From Hansfordia pulvinata (Eukaryota; Ascomycota; Sordariomycetes; Xylariales): a DNA stretch of 64,000 bases. The translations under genes and the position numbers were made by a program. The notes under the pieces are model-generated. The model was not told where the DNA came from. It searched no databases and saw only the letters and a list, made by a program, of their open reading frames with translations. Where the stretch lies: contig BJKQ01000001.1 in assembly GCA_006538405.1 (NCBI GenBank), forward strand, positions 3,658,001 through 3,722,000. Direction: 5' to 3'. Position 1 is the first letter of the stretch; each line of letters begins with the position of its first letter. This document shows positions 21,706 to 31,320 of this stretch, piece after piece.

Positions 21706-23830
21706 TTACCGCCGCACACGGGCCCCACTTCCCCGAGCGAGGCCCGATCGAACTGACTCCGGCCCCGTATCTCCGGCCCCGACACTCTCAGAAGCACAGC
21801 TCCTCGTCGTCCATCGCCATATCCTCAACCTCCCCCTCTTCCTCCCCCCCTCCTCCCCCTCACACCCCATCTCGTACTCATGCGCATACTCCCACTCCGC
21901 CTCGGCCTGCTCGTCCGCCAGCCTCTCCTCCGCCTCCACCTCCGCCGCCGTCCTCCCCGTCCGCGTGTGGCAGTACCTCGCCAGCGTCCTCTCCGACACG
22001 ACCGCGCCGCCCCCGCCCGCTCTCCGCGGCATCACCACCCGGCCCCCGCTTACCCGGCCCCCGCCCCGCCCGCGTCCCAGCATCTTAGCCCGGCACACCT
22101 CGCAGGCCCGCCAGCACCCCTCGTCCCGCTCCCCCAGGATCATCGCGATGTTGTGCGACAGCGACGGGCCCCCGTACCGGCACGACCCGGCCCTCCCCGC
22201 CTCGGAGCACCGCGCGCACGGGAAGCACGCCTTGGTCGGGTCCGCCCGCCGCCGGCGCGCCACCAGCTCCGAAGCCGAGCTCTGCGCTTCTTCTTCTTCT
22301 TCTTCTTTTTCCCGCCCCCGCTCCCGCTTCCGCTCTTCTTCCCTCATCGCTCGCTCTCCCGCTAGTAAAACCTTCTCCTTCACTGCCGCAGTCTCCGTCC
22401 CCACCCCCTCACGCCGCTCCCCACCCGCCGACCCGCCGACCTCCAATCCGACGTCGACGTCCATGCCATCTCCCCCTTTCCCCCTCTCCTCACCACGAGC
22501 CTCCCTCTCCCGCTTCTGCCGGTCCCGGATCCGCTCCCGCTCCCAGTCCCGACCGCGGCCGTGGCTGCGGCTCCGGCTCCGGCTGTGCCCGTGACTGTGA
22601 TGCCGGCGGTGGTGCCGATAATGGTCGTAGTGGTGCGAGGGCCGGCGGACGCCCTCTCGGGGAGAAGCAGATGGAGTGCCAGTAGCACCACCACCACCAC
22701 TCTGACTCGTCGTCGTCGCCGCCGCGAGCTCCGCCTCCCTGAGACCCTGCTCCACAGCCGCCGCCGCCGCCTCCCCCGCCCGCCGGTGCGCCGCCAGCCC
22801 CTGCTCGATCCGCGCCTGCAAGCCCTGCGGCGCGTGCGCGTAGTGCGGCTTCGTGTCCAGGCCCCAGGCCCGCGGCTGCACCGGCTGCACCGGCCGCGGC
22901 GACGGCGTCATCTCTCGTCCGTGTCTGCTGTCGTCCTCCTCCTCCCCACCCACGGCGTCTCCGTCGTCGTCATCGTAGGCGTAGTCGTAATCGTAATCTT
23001 CTTCCTCTCCTTCTTCCTCTTCCCCGTAGTCACAGTATTCCTCGCTGGCAGATCTGGCCCGGTCGATGACCCGGTCTGGGGGACCCATCAACTCCGAGTC
23101 GTCGCGCGGGGGCTCGTCCACCTCCATCGTCGCTGCGTAGGCCCCGGGAGGCGACGTCGGCGAGGATGTCTGGAACAGCGCCGGGTCCAGAGGGATGGGG
23201 CCATCTGGCTCCCGGCGACTCTTTCCCGGCGATCCGGGAGGGTGATCTTGGCCTTCGCCTCCTTTCCTTTCCATAGGCCCCCCTCTGTCGTCTCCCTCTT
23301 CTCTGCTTCTCCTTCTTCTCTTTCTCCCGAACCAGATCCCTTCTTCTGGCGCTGTCGTCGTTGTCATGAATGCCACCGTCGGCTGCTGCGTCGCACCGGC
23401 GGAGCCATGGTGATCCCCTCCTAGCGGTGGATGCGGGGGCGGCGGCGGCTGCTGCGGGACGGTGTCGGATCCCGCCTCCTGATCCACCAAGTCCATGATG
23501 CGCCGCCCAAAGTCCTTCCTGCTGACGCTCTGTGGGGACGCCGGCTGCGGAGGCGGTGTTGTCGACGGGGTCTGGGGCGGCGGTGCGTGCTCGCCCAGGG
23601 GCGGATCCAAGTCCAGGTCCATACCCCGTCTCGGACGGCTTGGGGCCCAAGTCTGGCTTTGGTGGCGCAGAGTAGCTTGACGTCGGAAAGCGCGTAGCGA
23701 GCAGCAGGCTGTAGTGGGATGTGGGTTCGGGTGCAAAACAGGTGGTGGTGATGATAGGGTGGTCGGCGAGGTGAAACCAGTCAGAGAGGACGGTCTGATC
23801 TAGTACTTTACCTGTGCCCCTCTCCCCCAT
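21706..23830 (-). CDS. Unrecognised highly charged protein with RS-like and Cys-containing regions
   Basis: An unbroken minus-strand frame runs from 23736 to 21706; I do not recognise the family. It is Pro-rich near the start, then has a conserved-looking SVSRKDFGRRIMDLVD, an acidic Asp/Tyr stretch, an Arg/Ser/His-rich segment resembling RS domains, a long Glu/Arg helix, and then a Cys cluster (ACFPCARC and CWRACEVC, about 22090-22240) that could bind zinc. Two frame changes seem likely. First, a better N-terminus starts at ATG 23830 in another frame (GERGTGKVLDQTVLSDWF, then HLADHPIITTTCFAPEP) and would join this frame at the GGGG near 23625. Second, one added G in the seven-G run at 21844-21850 replaces the odd Arg-rich tail by an acidic end, EEEGEVEDMAMDDEELCF, stopping at 21788. 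Without shifts, ATG 23622 or 23736 would be the start. Composition suggests a nuclear, partly disordered protein; that is inference. Confidence 0.6.
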
Positions 23831-25592
23831 GAAGCTGCCCCTTTGCCCTCTCTCTCACTCTCTTATCTCAAGAGTCTGCTCTGCGAAACTTCCTTTTCTT
23901 GTCTCGGCCTGTCAGCCTTGATCTTGTCGGAACCCCCCTTGAGCCCCTGTGTAAGTAAACAAAGAATGAGTTAGGTAGGTAAGTATGCAGGGCAGGCGTC
24001 GACTTGACCTCCCCACTCGGCCTTTCTCTGTCTGCCTGTATGCTGATTTGTTATAAAACTTCAGGGCTTAGCAGATGCCCGAGAGGATAGGTGCCCTGTG
24101 CCCGCCCCGTTGCCTGGCCTGCCGCGGATAGTCGCGCGGCCGTCGGATCGCGGATCGGATAGCTGCCGCCTGCGCGCGTGCGCGAACCCCTGTCCGCCAA
24201 CCCAACGAGGCGGGCTCTTGTTCTTTCTTCTTTCGCCGTTTGCTTACGCCTCCGAGTCCAACTGCAGCGCCGAGAGCAAGTTCGGCGGGGAGCCAGGGCG
24301 CATAGGCTATGGCGTGGCGTGGCGTGGCAGCGGTCGAATGAGTCGTCAGGATCCACGCGAAAGGGTTGGTGGGTGAAAGGGGGCGGTGTTCCCGGCGCGC
24401 GTAACAAACAAACAGGCGGGAAGGTAGGACTTGCTCTGGACACTCTCGCTCCATCATCAGATGGACAGCCTTGTGCGACCCGGAGGAAGCTGCCAGACCA
24501 ACCCCGGCCCGTCGATCGGAAGACGCGCCTCGACAAACAGTCAATTTCGTGGTCGCGCCCGAGGCTCTTCCCGATGTCCCCGTCAACGCCAAGTGCCACC
24601 AGTGCTTGGCCTTGTTGGATGAATGCAGGGCCTGGAGTTGGGAGGCGCCGCCATCTCGGAAGCTCCCGAGCAACATGATGTGCTCCTGCCCCCCTCAGCG
24701 TGTCGGTATGCGCGTACAGCAGCCTGTGAAGGGGCTGTCCCTCTTTCGCATGTAACGGTCGTTCTCCGATAGACCTCTGCCGTGTTGATGCCCCTGTCTT
24801 CTCTGCCCTTGCCCCCCTCGTGGATGGCAGTCGCAAACCAAAAGATGCTTTTGGTTACACAGGCTTCCGGCTGGCTGCAGGCGTCCGCGAGGAAGGATAC
24901 ATAATGCGAGGGGAGCCTGCCGTTACGCGGGGCGGTCCCGGGCTCCTGGCAGGGGTTGGGTGATGATCTACCCACAGGCCAATCATGATGTTGGTTCCTG
25001 GCCCGGCCCTGCAGTCAGTGTCGTTTTCCTAACTATCTTTCATCTTCGCCCTGTGGCCGAGCCCATGAAGGGCTGCAAACGGAGGACGGGGAGGCACAAC
25101 TCCGTATCATTGTTCGCGGCTCTGGTCGCCATTCGTGGGAATTCTCTCGCTTGTTGACCCACGGCTCGCCAACGCTATCAGGAACCCAGACTAGGCACCG
25201 TGTGCGCTGTCAGTGACGTGATTCTGCTGAGAAAACGCACCGCATAAGTAGGTAGGGAGGCCAACTTACCTGGCAGTAGTAAATAAAGCGTTCAGTACAC
25301 CGGCATACGGGTACACTCAAAGGACCAAGACCTGGGTATTTACGCACAGTCGCGCCGTACGAACGTGTACCATTACTCGATAAACCAGGCGACGAGACCA
25401 TGAGCTCAAATGATCCTACTGACTCCACAAAACACCGCGTGTCCTCGTGCTGTGTATCCATCCGGCCATGGAATGCTGCTATTTAAAGCTTATAAAACCC
25501 ACTGCAGAGTCTATGGTCAATAACAGCAAACTCCTGCTCATACCAAGGCAGCCAAACTCGTCTATGCATAATGCTGCTCTTCCCTCCCTCGC
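23831..25592. other. Intergenic region
   Basis: No supported gene. Long minus-strand open frames at 24.05-24.84 kb are Arg/Pro/Ser-rich, mutually overlapping and without splice or start support. A TATAAAAC near 25490 lies just beyond the stop of the UBX gene and has no gene to serve in either direction that I can see. Confidence 0.55.
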
Positions 25593-27345
25593 CTAGTCCA
25601 GAAACTCAATCATCACCGTGCCCTGCTTCAGACCAGCCTCCTCAATCGTCTTGTCCAGCTCCTCAATCAGGTCCCGGCCAGCAGGCATGGCCTTCAGCTC
25701 AAAGACCACGTTCTCCTTGCCCTCAAACGGGGCGGCTTTCAACCATTCGTAGATGCGCCGCACTGGATCGGCACAGGAGAAGCGGCGAATGACGCGGCCG
25801 CCAGAATGGCGGAACTGGATCCTCGTCGTAGTCGCCGGGTTGTTCTCGGGTTCGGTGTGGGGTTGGGACGCGCTGATACTCTCAAAGGCAGATTCCTCAG
25901 CCGCAGGTGCGGCAGAGCTGGACCCCGCCGCCGCCTCTTCCGTAGCACGTCCCTTGCCTTTCGTCAGCTCATCCGGGTCCTGGAACTTGGAGCTGGATGC
26001 CCCTGCGTTGCCCTCGAGACTGTTTTTCAGGGCCATCTCCAACATCTCGTCTTCTGTCATCTTTCCGTAGTCCACAGCCTTGGCCTTGGGCTTGGACTGG
26101 ATAACGGGGTTCTTGCTGTTCTTGTTGAGACTGTACCGGTCGAGGAATTCGACCACCTCCGTGTAAAAGTCGTCCGGGGTGGGAAAGGGCTGTCCCGCCC
26201 ACACTTTGCACTGCTCGCCCGTGCGCGGGTCGATGATGGCAACGTGGGGATAGTTGTCGGGGTTCTCGTGCGACTGGTTGGGGAAGTAGAAGGTGATGTA
26301 GTCGCTAGCAAGGTGCGAGTCTTTTTCGTGCTGTAGAAATATGAAGTGCTCCTTGATCAGGGATTTGATGTTCTCGTTCTTCCAGTGGTCTCGGTTCAAG
26401 GTCTGGCAGTTGAAGTCGGACGAGTTCTGGAGGTTGACCATGATCCACTTCTTGTCCTCCTTGCCTAGCGTTCGGGCCTCGTCGAGAGAGAAGCGGCTGA
26501 GGATGTCGAAGGGGGGTCGGAAGAGGTCTGCCAGCCTGCGCCTGGTGGCTGAGGGTTCTGAAGCTTCGGGTGCTTCGCTCCTCGAAGCGCTGGCGGCATC
26601 CGGGTCGTCCCAGACAGACTGGCCAAAAGGGTTTCCTGGCGCTGTGAGCGGATCCACGTTAGTCAGACTCGCGAAGCAAGTAATGGGAGCAGGAAGCAAC
26701 AAAGCGATTCAGATAAGTCATGGAGAGGGGGGGGTGTTAGGGGGGTTACATACCTCTGGCTGGCGCAGCGCGCTGCTGCCGCCGCCGCAGCTGCTCGAGA
26801 ACGGCAAAATCGCGGTCCTCGTCGTCCAAGCCCCAGGACGGCCCGGGGGCGGCTAGAGTCTCGGTGGTGCGTGCTATGGGAGCTCTGACGTCGTCGCCAG
26901 TGGGGTCGCCGCCGGGCCCGCCAGCCCCGTACATCTCTTCCTGCAGGCGACGGGCCATGGCCGCGTCCTCCTCCTCTTGCGCGTTGCGGGCGACGCGGGT
27001 AATGTGGCTGTGGGCGTTCGGGTCGTCGTCATCGTCGTCCACGTCGAGCTCGTCATTGAAGTCATCCTCCATGGCTTCGTCTTCGTCCGAGTCGATGTGA
27101 ATGACGCCACTGGCATCCTGGCGGCCGGAACGGGCCGAGGGGCGAGAGGGCGGGGGTCTAGAGGAGGCGGGAGGTACGGCGGGCGGATTCTGAGAGGCCA
27201 GGAAGCTGCTGGCAAGGTCGGGGTTCTCGAAAAACAGCTGGATGGCCTGCATGGTATCGCCATTTGTGACGCCAAGATAGCCGCGGGCGACCTGGTCGTT
27301 GTCGGTGCCGGTGATGGTCATAAACTCCTGGACTTCGTCATCCAT
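25593..27345 (-). CDS. UBA-UAS-UBX domain protein (Ubx5/UBXN7 type), Cdc48/p97 adaptor
   Basis: Two exons, 27345 to 26754 and 26641 to 25593, with a 112-bp GT-AG intron, give 546 aa. Start at MDDEVQEFMTITG opens a UBA-like domain (about residues 1-45). An acidic Asp/Glu stretch and a UIM-like helix (EEEDAAMARRLQEEMYG) follow. The second exon begins APGNPFGQSVWDDP and continues into a thioredoxin-like UAS domain (WIMVNLQNSSDFNCQTLNRD, then FIFLQHEKDS), a second UIM-like helix (MTEDEMLEMALKNSLEG) and a C-terminal UBX domain (RIQFRHSGGRVIRRFSCADP to the end, VMIEFLD). The order UBA-UAS-UIM-UBX is that of human UBXN7 and yeast Ubx5, which link ubiquitinated substrates and cullin ligases to the Cdc48/p97 ATPase. 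In the UBX loop, where FPR is usual, I read MPAGR, so the p97 contact may be modified. The frame stays open upstream to 28065, but that part lacks protein-like composition and the ATG chosen begins the known domain. Confidence 0.93.
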
Positions 27346-28784
27346 GATGGGCAGCAGGACCCCGAGACGCGGAGCTCGTGAGATGTGGTGTTGTGTCGGT
27401 TCGTGGGCGGTTAACCCATTTATGTATGAGGCGGGCCTGCTGGGCAGGTGAGGGGCGTGGGGGGAGGACGGTGTGGTCTGCGAGGGGGGGCGGGCCAAGG
27501 GCTGCTGGTGCTTAGCGGTCGCGAACGAAGACGGGGTGCCTTCGGCGGCAGGCGGTATCGTAGAAGCTGCAGAAGACAGTGAAGACGCCGAAGCAGGAGT
27601 ATGCGGGCAAGTTGTTGTGGTGGTGGTGTGGCGTTGGTGGTGGTGGTGATGGTGTTGATGATGTGATGGTGAAGGAGGCAAGCGAGTTCGGTCTGGCGCC
27701 GTGGCAGAGGTACAGGTACAACATCCGACCGACGGAGGGGCGGTATTTGTACCCACGAGACCTGGATGGCAGATTGCGGAGGGGCATGTCGACGTACAGG
27801 GACCTTTATTCGACAAGCCGCCCTCGGGCTCCTGTACACACCCCATGTTCAACACCAAGTCGCGGTACAGCGAGGCGGAAGCGTTTTCCTTGAATGTATC
27901 TCTTACGTGCTCACAGTTTCCACGGGAACTCCATTGCCGCCGGCATCCGTGACAGAGGTTTGCCTTCGAATGAATGACAGCCCAGCCTGTCTCTTCATTG
28001 GTCTGCCTGTTGAACGCCACCGACAAGGCATGCCCAGCTAGCGGGCGCATGTTCAGCTCCACCAAGTACCGGTACTTGCTCGAGTTTCCACCTTCTCAAG
28101 CCTGAAGGCTGCCGCCCAGTGACGCAACCAACGGGACCTCTTCATTTCGAATACGTACCTACCTACCTAGTAGTAGCTCTACTGAGGGGCTACTCGTACC
28201 TCTGGAGGGGTCTCCGTCCCACTTTGGCCTTTGGGCACCGTTACGCTATCTACGCTAATTGAACCCTCCTCGCGGATGCATGTACCTATCGTGTAATTGA
28301 TGCCTCCCGATGGTTCTAATACGGTTTTATTCACAGCAGCATCCATGGTACCCGTCAATTTCTACGGCACGCCAAACGTCAGGTTGTCGGCGTGGATATC
28401 ACATACAGGAAAACACTGAACAACCCGAAGTGAGCGCCTGTCACAAACGGGTCGGGACACGGCCCGACCTGCCACTCTTTGTAATACACGAAGCGACAAC
28501 GAGCGAATGACTGGCAACTTGTATTCAATGCGGTCTTCCATCGAGCACACCACACCGAGTGTACGGGCAGTACAGGAGGTGGGTACTCACACTGAGAAGC
28601 ACAGAGCCTGCCCAGCTGTTCCATACAAACCCGAACAACGTCCATCGTCTGGTCTGAACAACGTCCATCGTCTGCTCCGAACAACATCCGCTGTTTAGTA
28701 ATTTGGGGGGCACTGCCCCTATCCGAACAATGTCCGCTGCCCGGTGTCTTGAACCGTCATCCATCCTGTCTTATGAGCCCAGTC
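27346..28784. other. Intergenic region with a 23-bp periodic repeat
   Basis: No supported gene. Contains the UBX gene promoter (CACCAC/TGGTGG runs near 27610-27660), TACCTACCTACC and TACTCGTA near 28155-28198, and the 23-bp-period repeat at 28633-28745. Confidence 0.6.
28633..28745. repeat. Degenerate 23-bp-period minisatellite
   Basis: Copies of GAACAACGTCCATCGTCTG start at 28633 and 28656, with diverged copies at 28679 (GAACAACATCCGCTG) and 28725 (GAACAATGTCCGCTG). The starts are spaced 23, 23 and 46 bp, so one intermediate unit has been lost or replaced. It lies just downstream of the HsbA-like gene, probably in its 3' UTR. Confidence 0.7.
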
Positions 28785-29646
28785 TTAGTCCGAGTCGTCC
28801 TCCCCTTCGGCCTGGTCCTCGCCGCCGGTCGAGTTCTCAAACGCCGCCTTGGCCTTGGCGAACAGGTCCTTGATCTTGGCGTTGATCGCCTCCGCCTCGG
28901 GCTTGAGGTCCTCGGGCGCCTTGCGCAGCGCGATCACCGACAGCTCCTGGCTGACCTCCTCGGTCCGCAGGAGCGACCGCTTCACCAGGCCTGCGCCAGG
29001 ACGTCAGTACCGCGTTTATGTGTGTACATACTTATATACGTGTGTCTGTGTGTTTGTGTGTGTCTGTGTTTGTGTGTGTCTCTGTGTGTGTGGCTGGACT
29101 GTGGGAGCAATGGAGAAGGGTTACGAGGCAGTATCAAGACATAGGGGGGCTTCGCAACGTACCGCCAACCTTGAGCTTCTCAAAGTACGGCTTGTTGATC
29201 AGCAGGTAGTCGACCTGCTTCTCGGAAAGGGCCACGATCCTCCGGACCTGCTCGACAATCTTCTTGCTCTGTTCGGGGGTCGGGTCCGATCCCTGTTTAC
29301 GCGTCCCGAAGGGAACAACGCGCAGTCGTCAGCATTTGTGTGTGTATCTCCAGGACGACGAGATGGGGGGGGGGGGGGGGGGGGGGGAGCGAGGAGTCAG
29401 GGGAGTAGTTGACAGTGACTGTCAGCCACTATCTACTCGCCCCATCTTCCCAACCCCTTTCTCTTTCTCAGTCACACTGACATCGTAGTCCTTGATCCCC
29501 TTCTTGCAGGTGGACACGATCGAGTTGCTCTTGCGGCCCAGCTTGACGGCGTCCTTGAGCTGCAGGTTGTCGCCCTTGGCCGCAATCGCGTTGGCCTTGG
29601 TGATCTTACGCTCGACGGCGTCCAGGTGCTTGAAGACCTTGTCCAT
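28785..29646 (-). CDS. HsbA-like (hydrophobic surface binding protein family) helical protein, no signal peptide
   Basis: Three exons, 29646 to 29482, 29292 to 29163 and 28990 to 28785, joined by GT-AG introns of 189 and 172 bp, give 166 aa. The protein is almost entirely helical and Lys/Glu-rich: MDKVFKHLDAVERKITKANA at the start, KKIVEQVRRIVALSEKQVDY in the middle, then INKPYFEKLKVGGLVKRSLL, and an acidic tail GGEDQAEGEDDSD. The pattern of a K..F...VGG.V..L motif followed by S..L and a final helix ending KAKAAFEN resembles the C-terminal half of HsbA/cell-wall galactomannoprotein proteins (PF12296), which are normally secreted. Here there is no hydrophobic leader, so it would be cytosolic unless an upstream exon was missed; the leader upstream of 29646 is GT-repeat DNA with no such exon visible. 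Family assignment is by pattern only. The introns carry a 23-G run and GT-rich simple sequence. Confidence 0.75.
29365..29387. repeat. Homopolymer of 23 G inside an intron
   Basis: Uninterrupted G run in the first intron (29293-29481) of the HsbA-like gene on the opposite strand, where the transcript would carry poly-C. Confidence 0.95.
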
Positions 29647-31320
29647 GGTGGCGGTGTTTTATCGAGTGGTGAGGTTGGTTTGGTGTGTGTGTGTGTGTGT
29701 GTGTTCTTTGCTTTTGAGCGGTCTTTGATCTTTTCGTTATGCCAAGTTGATACACAGGAAGCGAGAGATGTCTTCGGAGTGCCGCCAATGTCTCCTCTTA
29801 TAGACTCTCATCCTTTCAGCATCAGGGCCTAGTACACCTAAGTGCCTCGCTGTATCGACTCTCGTGGACCTCGCCGAGGCATAAACTCCAAGCTGATCAT
29901 CGGTACCGCCTCCAAAGAGGACCGTGTCGCCACGTCATGCCGCGCTTTGCTTCGCTGAGGGCAGTTTTGTGCCGAGCCTCGATCCTCGAGCCTCGGCGAG
30001 TCGCAGATCGTCGCCCATGGAGAGATGGACGGAAAGAGGCAAGGCCGCAGCGATGTCATATGAGAGACAACGGCCGCATATTTTCCCTCCCTCTCTCTCT
30101 CTCTTCCTCTCTCTACACGTGTCCCAGGTCCCTGGATACGCCGGGGCACGCTTGGTCGGTTTCAGCACACAGCCCCAGGCTGAGGCGGGGAAGGCGGCCG
30201 GGGGTTTATAGCAGCGAGCTGGCCTCTTGGGGTATCGCCCTTGTTCATGCCTATGCCCGTGTCCCACGAAAAGGCGATCCTCAAGGGCCGTTTTCGTCCA
30301 AAGTCAAGTTAGAATCCCAACCCCTCCCCTTTGCTTGTTCGTCTTACCAGTTGCCATATCTTTAACACGCCTCTCGCGTCTTTCTAGAAGCCCGTGTTGC
30401 CTGTGCGAGACGCAGCGGTAAGTTTCATCAAGAAACCCCAGTAGCCCTGGCCCCCCACACAATCAGACATCTGCCAAGGCTACAAGGTGCCCCCAGACTG
30501 AGGCATGTAATGCGATGATGATGGGAATACTCGAAGCGGCGGTACAATACGACCCCAGCGCTCCTGTCGTGGGGAACAAAACTCACGTGGCATTGCCCCA
30601 GCAGTGCGACTGAACAGGGAGGTTTTGCGGGATGCGGGGGAGAGAGACCTCCCCTCGAACCCCTCGTACAATACAATACGTAGGTAACCAACAATGGACC
30701 ACGCACGACACCCTGCCAGCTGCAGGCCTGCCTAGTTCGGGGTTCCGTTCCCGAGGATGTATCAGCAATGCCTCGCCTCTGACGAACAGCATCACCTCCC
30801 GTCGCAGCCCCCATCAGCCGCCTGTTTGCTCCTGCTGACTTTAGGCAGACCCGGCCAGGCCCAGGCTCATTCCTCTCCCCCTTGACTCCCGCGTCTCTCT
30901 CACAGTACAGTTTTCGTCAAATTCCAGCGTACTCTTCGGCCACGGCAAACGAGCGATGCTTGAAGCCTATCCAAAGCCGAACACCGGAATGACTCGGCCC
31001 ACGCAAGCAATTGCCGCATGAACGACGGTTTCCCCTCTTCATGCCTCGACGATACCTGCAGTCCAACTCGAGATACGGGCTGCCGAGGTAAGAAATAGCC
31101 GGGATGTACACACAAGCCCTCTCATAACTCAAAGGCGGGCCCATACCTAACCACTTTCACCCGGCGACTGGGAAATAACGTCACGCCTCGACGGCACTCA
31201 TCACATACGCAACGTACATGCGAACTCGATCTTAGCGGCGCCAGTATGATCGAAAAATCGTGCAATACTTCCTTTCACATGCCTTATCTATGCGTCTAGT
31301 TGGGCCACGCCCGGGCAGCT
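29647..31320. other. Intergenic region between HsbA-like and ECM29 genes
   Basis: No supported gene. C/T-rich blocks near 30080-30115 and short open frames on both strands without protein-like composition. Confidence 0.6.
29682..29704. repeat. (GT)n microsatellite
   Basis: About eleven GT units, just upstream of the HsbA-like start codon, probably in its 5' leader. GT-rich imperfect repeats also fill the second intron (29035-29095). Confidence 0.88.

Noticed and set aside
24051..24836. 261-codon open frame on the minus strand
   Set aside because: Arg/Pro/Ser-rich, overlaps several other frames of similar length, no motif or splice support; typical of GC-rich noncoding DNA.
25486..25497. TATAAAAC near the end of the UBX gene as a promoter
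   Set aside because: No gene begins downstream in either direction; more likely part of the 3' flank.
27346..28065. 240-codon in-frame upstream extension of the UBX protein
   Set aside because: Composition is not protein-like and the known UBA-like domain begins exactly at the ATG at 27345.
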